Below are positions 35,195 to 43,365 of a DNA stretch of 64,000 bases, piece after piece; position 1 is the first letter of the stretch, and each line of letters opens with the position of its first letter. The notes beneath the pieces were generated by a model. It saw only the letters and a list, made by a program, of their open reading frames with translations. It was not told the DNA's origin and searched no databases. Source of the stretch: an uncultured Collinsella sp. (GTDB lineage: Bacteria; Actinomycetota; Coriobacteriia; Coriobacteriales; Coriobacteriaceae); the NCBI GenBank assembly GCA_934647195.1, contig CAKUFD010000007.1, forward strand, positions 66,012-130,011, read 5' to 3'. The translations under genes were made by a program, and so were the position numbers.

Positions 35195-35227
35195 GTGACA
35201 AAATGTCGACAGGTTTATTTTGTCACA
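35195..35227 (-). repeat. TGTGACAAAA hairpin repeat, copy 2 (reverse orientation)
   Basis: GTGACAAAAT ... ATTTTGTCACA with the loop reading GTCGACAGGTTT, the reverse complement of copy 1. It starts one base after the ATPase gene and may end its transcript. A GC-rich hairpin follows at about 35266-35300. Confidence 0.85.
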
Positions 35228-35413
35228 TTTTCACAAGCCCTTCATATCTTAGGCAATTGATCATGGCGCCCCTGTTGAGGTTGATCCTTGGCGGGGGCGC
35301 TGTTGTGTGTGCATTTGGGGCGGGACGGGCGCTGTGTCGTTTTTCTCGACAGCAGTCTGTGTCCAGGCGGCATGTTACTTTGATTCCAGTTACAAACGAG
35401 CGTAAGGATTACC

Positions 35414-36217
35414 GTGTTTAGTATTGAAGAGAACCTGTTTGATTTTGCCTTCTGCCCCATGCCTGCGTTTGCCTATCTCAGCGAGCTTGCCGCTCCCGAG
35501 GATTGGGGCGAAAACGATCGTGTGCTCAAGAACTACCTGACGTTCACGTTCAAGCGCGCTGTCCATCTGTACAACAAGGCCGCTGAGGCGGGGGAGAGCT
35601 GTTCTGCTCTGGTCTTTCAGCACGACTGCTGCCTGATGGATACGGGCCTGTTCACGGAGCGTTTTGAGCCCATCTACGTGCTGTTTGAGCCAAATGAGCG
35701 ACCGGACGCCCGGCAGCAGTGGTTCCTCAAGGGCTTCTATAAGGCGAGCGATCCGCGTCTTATCGAGTTCAGCGTGCTCCCCGATCGCGTGCACTTTAGC
35801 GAGAACCCTGCCGATTTCGTGTTTGATTATCGTCTTGAGGTCCGGACCAATATCGACCACATTCTGGGCGATGCCGAGAATCTCTCGCGCATACCGGAGC
35901 GGCTCAAGGGCGAAGACAAGGCGTTCTTGCTGCGCCATGCATTTGAGGGCGCCGTCATGGAAGCGAGCCGTAGGGCTGCTGCGAATTACACCATCGCCGT
36001 GCCGCAGTACTACAACGGCAGGATTCAGCTGCTGTTGCCGCTGTGCCTGACGGGTGATACTCCGGAGCTGGCTCTTACCATTCAGCGTGAGGACGGTTAC
36101 TACTCTGCCCGCACATGTTTGACGCTCGATATGGCTTACAACAATGCTCGCTTGATCTGTCGCCCCGAGGCACCCTGGATTAAGGATGCCGCTTGTTCTG
36201 ATGAGTGTGACGACTAG
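35414..36217 (+). CDS. DUF3825-domain protein
   Basis: The 267-residue product begins at GTG 35414 behind TAAGGATT. It matches the DUF3825 layout: LFDFAFCPMPAFAYLSELAA then PEDWG and ILKNYL-like VLKNYLTFTFKRAV at residues 30-52, a central CCLMDTGLF, RPDARQQWFLKGFY, and a C-terminal VPQYYNGRIQLLLPLCL. The family is soluble, is found in bacteria and phages, and has no established function; links to RNA or nucleic acid binding have been suggested from fold comparison. Monocistronic, with a hairpin 37 bases downstream. Confidence 0.75.
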   Translation: MFSIEENLFDFAFCPMPAFAYLSELAAPEDWGENDRVLKNYLTFTFKRAVHLYNKAAEAGESCSALVFQHDCCLMDTGLFTERFEPIYVLFEPNERPDARQQWFLKGFYKASDPRLIEFSVLPDRVHFSENPADFVFDYRLEVRTNIDHILGDAENLSRIPERLKGEDKAFLLRHAFEGAVMEASRRAAANYTIAVPQYYNGRIQLLLPLCLTGDTPELALTIQREDGYYSARTCLTLDMAYNNARLICRPEAPWIKDAACSDECDD

Positions 36218-36254
36218 CATTCGCGGTTTGGTGACTTGGGCCGAAGGATGACGA

Positions 36255-36287
36255 CGCCCCCGTCGAGATCGATTCTCGGCGGGGGCG
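36255..36287. terminator. GC-rich hairpin after the DUF3825 gene
   Basis: CGCCCCCGTCGAGA pairs with TCTCGGCGGGGGCG with a five-base loop. No strong T-run follows, so a bidirectional or weak terminator is likely between convergent genes. Confidence 0.6.
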
Positions 36288-36394
36288 CGTTGCGTTTGGT
36301 GCTTGTGCGTGGCGAGCCTGCGTGTTGGGCGGGGTGATGTGGGCTATAGCGGGCGGCGCGGACGGCGGTGAGCGATGCTGTCCGGAGCTCCTGG

Positions 36395-37621
36395 CTAGAG
36401 TGCGGACTCGTAGATTGCGCGAGCGTCTTCGAGCGTGAGCTTCTTGAAATTGCCGAACAGCTCGCCGCGCGTGATCTTGAGGCCCGGCAGCAAGCTGTCG
36501 ATGTCCTCGAGCTTCATGCCAAACTCCGAGAGCGTGCGCGGCATGCCGAGGGAGCAGAAGAACTCCTGTAGCTCATCGATTGTTTGCAGGACGGCGTCTT
36601 CGACTGCCTGCTCGGGCGTGATGTCTACGCCGTCTGCCTCGGGGTCCACCGGCTCGATGCCAAAGATCTGGCGACCAAACTCCAGGAAGCGCTCGGGATG
36701 CTCGCGCCAGACATAGCGCATCCAGGCGGGGAAGATTACCGCGAGGCCCGCACCGTGGGTGATCTTCACGTCAAAGGCGGAGAGTTCGTGCTCCATGCCG
36801 TGGCAGCTCCAGTCGCCTTCGCGCCCGCCAGCACAGCCCAGGCCAAGGCCCGCGATGCCGTTGTGGGCGAGGGTGCCGGCCCACATGATGTTGGCGCGTG
36901 CGTCGTAGTCCTGCGGGTCTTCCATCACGCGCGGTGCCGCATCCATGATGGCACGGATCAGGCCGCAGGCGATGTTGTCGGTGACGGGTACTGCGGGCTG
37001 GCCGGAGAAGAAGCGCTCCATGATGTGTGCGCACATGTCCGTGATGCCCGCTGCAGTCTGATACGGCGGCAAGGTGAAGGTGAGCTCGGGGTCCATGAAT
37101 GCCATAACGGGGCGGTTGAGGTCGGTATTGCAGCCGCACTTGAGGTGCTCGGCATCGTTGCTGATGACGCAGGAGTTGGAAGCTTCAGAACCGGATGCGG
37201 GGAGGGTGAGCACGCAGGCGACGTCCACGCGCTTGGCGGGCGTGGCGCGCTTGCGGAAGAAGTCCCAGACACCGCCGTCATAGGGAATGCCCATGGCGAT
37301 GGCCTTGGCGCAATCGATGGCGCTGCCGCCGCCCACTGGCAGGATCAAATCGACATTTGCCTCACGCGCGATGCGCAAGCCCTCGCGAACCGAGGAAATC
37401 TCGGGGTTGGGGCGCACGCCGCCGAGCTCAACGTGAGCGATGCCTGCGGCGTCGAGTGAGGTCTTAACGCGATCGAGCGTTCCGGTACGCACTACGGAGC
37501 CGGTGCCGTATACCAGCAGTGCCGAGGTGTAGCCGGCGGCTGCGATGTGCTCGCCTACGTGATCGGTCATTTTGCGGCCGAACATGATGCGCGTTGGTGA
37601 ATAGAAGGAAAAATCGTTCAT
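36395..37621 (-). CDS. Iron-containing alcohol dehydrogenase
   Basis: The 408-residue product is a group III alcohol dehydrogenase. It opens with FYSPTRIMFGRK, has the NAD(P)-binding GGGSAIDCAKAIAMG near residues 98-112, and likely metal ligands in ITDMCAHIMERFFSG near 193-207 and CHGMEHELSAF near 273. It reads like the butanol dehydrogenase (YqdH/BdhA) branch and would reduce aldehydes to alcohols during fermentation. Substrate is not fixed by sequence. AAAGGGC precedes ATG 37621. Monocistronic. Confidence 0.9.
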   Translation of the reverse strand: MNDFSFYSPTRIMFGRKMTDHVGEHIAAAGYTSALLVYGTGSVVRTGTLDRVKTSLDAAGIAHVELGGVRPNPEISSVREGLRIAREANVDLILPVGGGSAIDCAKAIAMGIPYDGGVWDFFRKRATPAKRVDVACVLTLPASGSEASNSCVISNDAEHLKCGCNTDLNRPVMAFMDPELTFTLPPYQTAAGITDMCAHIMERFFSGQPAVPVTDNIACGLIRAIMDAAPRVMEDPQDYDARANIMWAGTLAHNGIAGLGLGCAGGREGDWSCHGMEHELSAFDVKITHGAGLAVIFPAWMRYVWREHPERFLEFGRQIFGIEPVDPEADGVDITPEQAVEDAVLQTIDELQEFFCSLGMPRTLSEFGMKLEDIDSLLPGLKITRGELFGNFKKLTLEDARAIYESAL

Positions 37622-37789
37622 GGAACGCCCTTTCTCGATAGTGTCGTGGCGACATCTACTATAACGCCCGCCGACGGGAGTCGACGGGCGCTGTTTGGGC
37701 TGCGATTTAATTTTATTGAGGGGGCCGCCGGGTGACTGCTACATGAGTGTGGACGGCGTGCGACGTGAGGTTTTCGGTGAGTGGTGGGA

Positions 37790-37823
37790 TGTGACAGAAT
37801 AAACCTGTCGTTTTACTGTCACA
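37790..37823 (+). repeat. TGTGACAAAA hairpin repeat, copy 3, with stem covariation
   Basis: TGTGACAGAAT pairs with ACTGTCACA, so the A-T pair of other copies is replaced by G-C. The loop AAACCTGTCG is unchanged. Confidence 0.85.
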
Positions 37824-37875
37824 TAGGCATCTAGCTGCGAACTCATTACATGATGTCATTCGGCGAACGGCAGAA

Positions 37876-37909
37876 TGTGACAAAATAAACCTGTCGACTT
37901 TTTGACACG
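37876..37909 (+). repeat. TGTGACAAAA hairpin repeat, copy 4
   Basis: TGTGACAAAATAAACCTGTC then GACTTTTTGACACG. The right arm has one mismatch. It lies directly beyond the flavodoxin stop codon and may act as its terminator. Confidence 0.8.
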
Positions 37910-37912
37910 TCG

Positions 37913-38332
37913 CTAGGCGAGTTGAGCGCCGAGGGCCTGGCAGGCGGCGACGCCGTCATCATCGGGCTCCTCGTTGACGATGAGAGAGTCAATCACGTTG
38001 ACGCCGGCTTCCTCGGCATCTTCCTTCCATGCGTCCATCCACTCGCCGCTACCCCAGCCGTAAGAGCCAAAGAGTACGACTTTCTTGTCGGCCAGATCGC
38101 CTTTGACCTCGTCCCACATGGGCTGAAACTCGCTGTCCTCAAGCTCCTCCGCACCCATGGCGGGGCAACCAAAGGCGTAGGCGTCATACCCCTCAGCGGC
38201 AGAAAGGGAGAAATCGGCTGCCTGAATCTGTGCGACGGTTGCGCCCTTTGCCTCAGCTCCCTCGGCCACAGCTCCCGCCATCGCCTCGGTGTTGCCTGTG
38301 CCGGTCCAGTACACCACTGCTACGTTGCTCAT
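37913..38332 (-). CDS. Flavodoxin
   Basis: The 139-residue product is a short-chain flavodoxin: FMN-phosphate loop YWTGTGNTEAMA at residues 8-19, and the FMN-flanking regions FGCPAMGAEELEDSEF near 54-69 and FGSYGWGSGEWMDAW near 87-101. It carries low-potential electrons in the cytoplasm, replacing ferredoxin when iron is short. It follows the DUF3793 gene by 46 bases in the same direction, and both lie downstream of a paired operator-like site, consistent with iron control. Confidence 0.93.
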   Translation of the reverse strand: MSNVAVVYWTGTGNTEAMAGAVAEGAEAKGATVAQIQAADFSLSAAEGYDAYAFGCPAMGAEELEDSEFQPMWDEVKGDLADKKVVLFGSYGWGSGEWMDAWKEDAEEAGVNVIDSLIVNEEPDDDGVAACQALGAQLA

Positions 38333-38378
38333 GTTGAACTCCTTTGTTCGATCGATGCCCAGATGGGCAGGATTACCG

Positions 38379-39092
38379 TTATGCGTGCTGCGGGCTTGTT
38401 GCCCTGCGTCTGCTTATCGCAAGACGGCGAAGGCTTCGTCCACATCGATATGCGCGAGCGTAAATGCGCGTGCAGCGTCGATAGCGGGCAAATGTTCGTC
38501 GGGCTTGGCTCTGGTTGGCGTATACCTTCCAGGGGCCCACTTCCAGGTAGTTTTGCCCGTTGTTTTCGATGAAGCCGATCACGTCTTCATGGGGATAGCC
38601 GAGGAAAAATCCAATTTCATGCGGAAATTCGCTGCGGCAGGACTTGTTGCTACAGGGGCAAGGGCTCTTCTGGTCCGGAACCTTCATCTCATTTGCGCCC
38701 GGTCGTAGCTGAAGGCGGCGCGACAACTCGTCGAGTAGATTCTCTGTGTTGCCCGCGGGGTACCCTTTGCGGTCTAACTGCAGCTTTGCTCGTGGGTCTT
38801 CAAGGTGGGCCGCAAGTTCTTGAGGGCGGTATACGTAGACGAGGGCCCCGCAGCGCTTCCAAGCGAGGACGCGAATTGCAACTCCGGCGCTCGAAACTTG
38901 ACGCTGACAGTACTTTACGGCTTCGAGAAACGCTTGCCTCCGCGCGGCTGTCTCGCGATGGCCTTCGGGCGCTTCTGCCACGAACGAGCCGGGGAACGTG
39001 AACAGGCTGGCGGGTTTTATCGCCGCTAGAGTAGGGGAACAGTTGCGCACGATAGCCTGTTCAAGTGCTTGAACATCGATGGGCCATGTCAT
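38379..39092 (-). CDS. DUF3793 family protein
   Basis: The 237-residue product matches DUF3793: NCSPTLAAIKPASLFTF near residues 18-34, ALVYVYRPQELAAHL near 83-97, GYPAGNTENLLDELSRRL, and the signature PHEIGFFLGYPHEDVIGFI near 157-175. The C-terminal 40 residues are Arg-rich. The family is soluble, often found beside flavodoxins and ferrous iron transport genes, and of unknown function; an iron-related role is inferred from this context. It is the first gene of the two-gene unit with flavodoxin. Confidence 0.8.
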   Translation of the reverse strand: MTWPIDVQALEQAIVRNCSPTLAAIKPASLFTFPGSFVAEAPEGHRETAARRQAFLEAVKYCQRQVSSAGVAIRVLAWKRCGALVYVYRPQELAAHLEDPRAKLQLDRKGYPAGNTENLLDELSRRLQLRPGANEMKVPDQKSPCPCSNKSCRSEFPHEIGFFLGYPHEDVIGFIENNGQNYLEVGPWKVYANQSQARRTFARYRRCTRIYARAYRCGRSLRRLAISRRRATSPQHA

Positions 39093-39148
39093 GGGCGATC
39101 TCCTCTCGTAATTTGACAGTGCAGTGCCTGGCGGCGAGCAGCCGACGC

Positions 39149-39220
39149 AAGTTAACTAAGGGGAACTTATAGCCTCAGGGCCTCTCGGTCAAGAGAAAAA
39201 GTCAACTTAATGAAACTTAT
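39149..39220. promoter_or_regulatory. Two 22-bp operator-like repeats between DUF3793 and HMA genes
   Basis: AAGTTAACTAAGGGGAACTT (39149-39168, followed by AT) and AAGTCAACTTAATGAAACTT (39199-39218, followed by AT) are direct repeats 50 bases apart. Each is partly palindromic (AAGTT ... AACTT). They lie in the divergent promoter region. The form resembles DtxR/MntR or Fur-type boxes; the regulator is not in the window. Confidence 0.55.
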
Positions 39221-39309
39221 ATGAGGAGGGGCGTTGTCCGGTTGGGGCGGAGTATAGTCAGCGGCGCATAGGCTAAAGGGATGTTCATCAATAAGAAAGG
39301 CACACCGTT

Positions 39310-39681
39310 ATGCCCATATCCACCATCGTCGTCGTGATTATCATCGCCATGGGGCTCTTTTTTGGCCTTTCGCGTATCGCTGCCAGTTTTTCTGGCAAAA
39401 GTTGCTGCTCGGATGGACAGAAGCGCGTGCGCGTAAAGAAGGCCGTTGTGACTGATACCGATGCCTCCCATTATCCGTATCAGGCCAACTTCCTCATCGG
39501 CGGCATGAGCTGCGAGGGCTGCGCGCAAAACGTTGCCAATGCCTTGAATGCTGTCGAGGGAACTTGGGCCACGGTTGACCTGGGGAGCCGCATCGCCACC
39601 GTTCGATCGAAGACTCCAATCGATCAGAAGGTTCTTGCAGACTCCGTGCACGAGGCCGGTTATGAAATCCTGCAGCCATAG
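39310..39681 (+). CDS. Membrane-anchored heavy-metal-associated (HMA) protein
   Basis: The 123-residue product has one N-terminal membrane helix (residues 3-20, ISTIVVVIIIAMGLFFGL), a linker with CC at residues 37-38, and a C-terminal HMA domain with the metal motif GMSCEGCAQNV near residues 64-74. HMA domains bind Cu(I) or similar soft metals. It is divergent from DUF3793 and flavodoxin and shares their operator region. Metal delivery or sensing near the membrane is inferred; no P-type ATPase is adjacent. Confidence 0.85.
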   Translation: MPISTIVVVIIIAMGLFFGLSRIAASFSGKSCCSDGQKRVRVKKAVVTDTDASHYPYQANFLIGGMSCEGCAQNVANALNAVEGTWATVDLGSRIATVRSKTPIDQKVLADSVHEAGYEILQP

Positions 39682-39832
39682 TGCTGCCGGGGCGTGTGTT
39701 TCGACACATCGCAGTTTGGACGTGCTTTGACGGCCAACATGGCTCGGCGGGCAGTGGAGGGGCAAAGCGGAATGGCTGAAGCTCCGTTCTCGATCCGTCC
39801 TCGGTAACTCGACTTTTCGGTCAGTGACAAAA

Positions 39833-39866
39833 GGTGACAGATTAAACCTGTCGATTTTCTGTCACA
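39833..39866 (+). repeat. TGTGACAAAA hairpin repeat, copy 5, with stem covariation
   Basis: GGTGACAGA pairs with TTTCTGTCACA; the internal G-C pair again replaces A-T. The loop AAACCTGTCGA is unchanged. Confidence 0.85.
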
Positions 39867-39918
39867 TGTGGTTTGAGCTGGGGATTTGTGGACGAGCTCT
39901 CTTCGGCGAACGGTCGAA

Positions 39919-39952
39919 TGTGACAAAATAAACCTGTCGACTTTTTGTCACA
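39919..39952 (+). repeat. TGTGACAAAA hairpin repeat, copy 6
   Basis: Identical to copy 1 over 34 bases. It lies 53 bases after copy 5, in the gap before the zinc peptidase gene. Confidence 0.9.
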
Positions 39953-40009
39953 TGAGGGGTAAGGGGCTTTTGGGTACACTTCCTTAAATTTGAATTGAGG
40001 AGGACGCAC

Positions 40010-40714
40010 ATGCCCTATTACGGATACGGTTACGGCTACGGAATGGATCCGCTTTACTTGCTCGTGGTGCTTGTCTCCACGGTTATCGGCTTTGCCGCCC
40101 AGGCGTATATCAAATCGACGTACGGCACCTGGTCAAATGTCAAGTCCGATGGCATTACCGGAGCCGAGGCGGCGCGCCGCATGCTTGATGCCAACGGCTG
40201 CCAAAACGTCGGCATCAAAAGCATCGGCGGTACCCTTACCGATAATTACAACCCCACCGACAACAACCTCTACCTCTCGCGCGATAACCAATATGGCGGG
40301 TCGGTCGCAAGCGTTGCCGTCGCTTGCCATGAGGCGGGCCACGCTGCCCAGCATGAGCAGGGCTACGCCATGATGAAGCTCCGCTCTGCCCTGGTGCCCG
40401 TCGTAAACCTTACGCAAAATGCCTGGACGATCGTCTTTATCCTCGGCGTCGCCTTGAATCTTGCGGGCCTGACCACGCTTGCCATCTGGCTTTTCTCGTT
40501 CTCCGTGCTCTTCCAGATCGTCACCTTGCCGGTCGAGATCGACGCAAGCCGTCGCGGTGTGCGCTACATTCAGGAATCTGGCATGAGCGCCCAGCAGGTG
40601 CGCGGTGCCAAGAAGGTGCTCACTGCGGCCGCGCTCACGTACGTGGCGGCGGCCCTTTCATCGGTGGTCCAGCTGCTCTACCTGCTCGCTCGCACCTCTC
40701 GTCGCAACGAGTAG
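40010..40714 (+). CDS. YugP-type zinc metallopeptidase
   Basis: The 234-residue membrane protein has a Tyr/Gly-rich N-terminus, a first helix (about residues 9-28), the zinc motif ACHEAGHAAQHEQGYAMM near residues 104-121 (HExxH), and three further helices (about 127-160, and 203-228). This is the neutral zinc metallopeptidase type 2 (YugP) family, of unknown substrate in the cytoplasmic membrane. ATG 40010 follows GAGGAGG; an upstream frame to 39995 is not needed. Confidence 0.88.
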   Translation: MPYYGYGYGYGMDPLYLLVVLVSTVIGFAAQAYIKSTYGTWSNVKSDGITGAEAARRMLDANGCQNVGIKSIGGTLTDNYNPTDNNLYLSRDNQYGGSVASVAVACHEAGHAAQHEQGYAMMKLRSALVPVVNLTQNAWTIVFILGVALNLAGLTTLAIWLFSFSVLFQIVTLPVEIDASRRGVRYIQESGMSAQQVRGAKKVLTAAALTYVAAALSSVVQLLYLLARTSRRNE

Positions 40715-40842
40715 CCAAACGCTGCTCGCGGCAACAATTTGAACCTTTGAATGTCTATCGCGTCGCTCATGTCCAGGCGGCGCGATAGACTTGTTATCTG
40801 ATTGAACCGATGCTCGATATACAACAAGAGAGGGGGCTGATA

Positions 40843-42375
40843 GTGGAAGGCTGGAACCTGACGGGAACGTCTTCGGGCTCGTTTATCGACTTTGCGAATG
40901 CCATGGCCGATAACGAGGCTGCGGGACAATCCGCTGCGGGAAAGGACACCGACGCCCTTTCCGTTTCCCAAGCGGTCGAGATGGCGGCGAATGCGCTCGA
41001 TGCCATCCCGCAGCTCACAGTAATTGGCGAAGTGACGGGTTTTCGCGGACCCAACGCCCGAAGCGGCCACTGCTACTTTCAAATCAAGGACGATGCCTCT
41101 GCGGTCGATTGCAAGATCTGGCGCGGCGTCTACTCAAAGCGCGCTTTCGATTTGCGCGACGGTCTGCGGGTACAGTTCACCGGCTCGTTTGACCTCTACA
41201 AGCCCACGGGGCGCATGAGCTTCATCGCGCGGAGCTTCTCGCTTGCGGGGGAGGGCCTGCTCCGTCAGCAGGTGGCTGCCCTTGCCGAGAAACTGCGCCG
41301 CGAGGGTCTTATGGATGAGGCGCGCAAGCGCCATGTTCCCGTGTTTTGCAATCGCGTTGCCGTGGTCACCTCGCTTTCGGGCGCGGTGATCGACGACGTG
41401 AAGCGCACGCTGCGCCGCCGCAATCCGCTGGTGGAGCTCATCTGCGTGGGTGCCAAGGTCCAGGGCGAGGGGGCTCCCGCTGAGCTTATCGAAGGCTTGC
41501 GGCGCGCTGCTGCCATCGAACCTGCTCCCGATTGTATCTTGCTTGTGCGCGGAGGCGGCTCGTTCGAGGACCTCATGACCTTTAACGACGAGTCTCTGGC
41601 GCGCGCCGTTGCCTCCTGTCCGGTGCCCGTGGTGACCGGTATCGGTCATGAGCCCGATACATCCATCTGCGACATGGTGAGCGACCGCCGCTGTTCGACG
41701 CCCACGGCCGCAGCGGAGTCGGTGGCCCCCGCTCTCACCGACCTCATCGAGGTGACCTCCACGCGTGAGCGCCGTCTGGCGAATGCGATGAGCGTGCGCC
41801 TGGCTGCGGCCCAAGATACCCTCGATAACGATTCGCAGCGCGCACGGAGGGCTATGGATGCCCGTCTGGAGCGCTTGCGCCTCATGCTTGATGCAGCTGC
41901 CGCCCGTCCCTGCCTGACCGATCCCACGGTTATCGTGGACCGCCGCCGCGTGGAGCTTTCGCAAACCGCCGAGCGCCTGGATGCGGCTATCGAGCGCTCG
42001 CATAAGCGCTTTGCGCAGGAGCTCGAGCTCGCGCTGCCGCGCCTGCGCGGGGCCACGGCGGGCTTTGCCAAAAAACGTCATGCGCTTGAGCTCGCCACTT
42101 CGCAGCTTCGCCACGCGGGAGCGAGTCTCCTTAATGACCCCTCCTCGCAGTTGGCATCTTCGGCTGCGGCGCTCGATGCGCTCTCACCGCTCAAGGTCCT
42201 CGCGCGTGGATACTCCATCGCTTATGCGCCTTCGGGCGTGCTCACAAGTGTTGCCGATGTTCACCCAGAGGACGACGTGCGCATCGCTCTTGCCAATGGC
42301 AACGTGCATGCGCGCGTGACGTCTGTCGAGATCGCTGACAACCTGAACGTCGATACTGCTACCCCCGCGAGCTAG
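40843..42375 (+). CDS. xseA: Exodeoxyribonuclease VII large subunit
   Basis: The product of about 510 residues has the N-terminal OB domain (IPQLTVIGEVTGFRGPNARS then GHCYFQIKDD), the catalytic domain with VVTSLSGAVIDDVKRTLRRR near residues 172-191, LLVRGGGSFEDLMTFNDE near 231-248, and TGIGHEPDTSICDMVSDRR near 265-283, then a coiled coil and a C-terminal segment. It degrades single-stranded DNA to oligonucleotides with XseB. GTG 40843 with AGAGGGGG upstream is preferred over ATG 40810. It is followed by xseB at 57 bases. Confidence 0.93.
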   Translation: MEGWNLTGTSSGSFIDFANAMADNEAAGQSAAGKDTDALSVSQAVEMAANALDAIPQLTVIGEVTGFRGPNARSGHCYFQIKDDASAVDCKIWRGVYSKRAFDLRDGLRVQFTGSFDLYKPTGRMSFIARSFSLAGEGLLRQQVAALAEKLRREGLMDEARKRHVPVFCNRVAVVTSLSGAVIDDVKRTLRRRNPLVELICVGAKVQGEGAPAELIEGLRRAAAIEPAPDCILLVRGGGSFEDLMTFNDESLARAVASCPVPVVTGIGHEPDTSICDMVSDRRCSTPTAAAESVAPALTDLIEVTSTRERRLANAMSVRLAAAQDTLDNDSQRARRAMDARLERLRLMLDAAAARPCLTDPTVIVDRRRVELSQTAERLDAAIERSHKRFAQELELALPRLRGATAGFAKKRHALELATSQLRHAGASLLNDPSSQLASSAAALDALSPLKVLARGYSIAYAPSGVLTSVADVHPEDDVRIALANGNVHARVTSVEIADNLNVDTATPAS

Positions 42376-42432
42376 CGGGAGCCTATTGAGACTCTGTTGG
42401 AAATAGACACCTTGGATGAAAGGGATTTGATT

Positions 42433-42702
42433 ATGGAGAACCAGACCAGCGTGGACGAGCTGAGCTATCGAGAGGCTTCGACCGAGCTCGAGCACATCAT
42501 TCGCAACCTTGAATCGGGCGATATGGAGCTCGAGGCTTCCCTCAAGAGCTATACGCGCGGCGTGGAGCTGCTTCGCAGCCTGCGCAGCCGCCTGGCAGAT
42601 GCCGAGCAGAACGTCTCGGTGCTTATGGCAGACATCGACGGCAACGACGTGCTGCAGCCGGCGGACGCGGCGAGCACGGAGGATAAGCCGAGTTTTCTGT
42701 AA
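42433..42702 (+). CDS. xseB: Exodeoxyribonuclease VII small subunit
   Basis: The 89-residue helical product has the XseB core LSYREASTELEHIIRNLESG near residues 9-28, then ELEASLKSYTRGVELLRSLR. Several copies bind the coiled coil of XseA. ATG 42433 follows AAAGGG; an in-frame start at 42397 would add 12 residues without a ribosome site. The last 20 residues are acidic and variable. Confidence 0.93.
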   Translation: MENQTSVDELSYREASTELEHIIRNLESGDMELEASLKSYTRGVELLRSLRSRLADAEQNVSVLMADIDGNDVLQPADAASTEDKPSFL

Positions 42703-42862
42703 GGACTCGTCGGGCGCGGTCACTTGCGTGAGATAAATGCAGCCGGCAACCTATGCTCGCCGTATAATCGAGAAGGCCCGCGTTGCCGTGGTCCCGTGCC
42801 CGCTTGCCGCGCCCTGTGCGGTTGCGGCGGAGGCTTTGCAGCTCAATACGAAAGGACCCAAC

Positions 42863-43198
42863 ATGGAAGACTGCATCTTCTGCAAGATCGCCGCTCATGA
42901 GATTCCCTCCACCGTGGTGTATGAGGACGATCAGGTTATCGCCTTTGACGACCTGAACCCCCAGGCGCCCGTGCACACGCTCGTCATCCCTAAGGAGCAC
43001 TATGCCAACATCTGCGACGGCGTGCCGGGCGAGACACTTGCCGCCATGGCTCACGCTGTGGACGAGGTCGTGCGCGCAAAGGGTCTTGCCAGCGGATTCC
43101 GTGTAATCACCAATACCGGTGCCGATGCCGGTCAGACCGTGATGCACTTCCATATGCACGTGCTGGGCGGCCGCGACCTTGGCGAGAACCTCATCTAA
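42863..43198 (+). CDS. HIT-family nucleotide-binding protein
   Basis: The 111-residue product is a Hint-branch HIT protein: CIFCKIAAHEIPSTVVYEDD at residues 4-23, HTLVIPKEHYANI near 44-56, and the active-site HFHMHVLGGRDLG near 95-107. These dimers hydrolyse purine nucleoside phosphoramidates or adenylated substrates. ATG 42863 follows GAAAGGACC. It follows xseB and precedes ackA with separate promoter space on each side. Confidence 0.92.
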   Translation: MEDCIFCKIAAHEIPSTVVYEDDQVIAFDDLNPQAPVHTLVIPKEHYANICDGVPGETLAAMAHAVDEVVRAKGLASGFRVITNTGADAGQTVMHFHMHVLGGRDLGENLI

Positions 43199-43365
43199 AC
43201 GCATGTGAGAACGTTTCCCCAGCGTCAACGTCTTATTTGGTTGTAAATACCCTGTAGCGGTTGCGTATTTTGCCCATGCGGGCGCCGTTTCTGGCGTATT
43301 ATGGGCAACGTTGTGTCGAGGGTACGCCTCGGCGCGCTCGGAAGTATCTTGAAGATAGGAGATTC

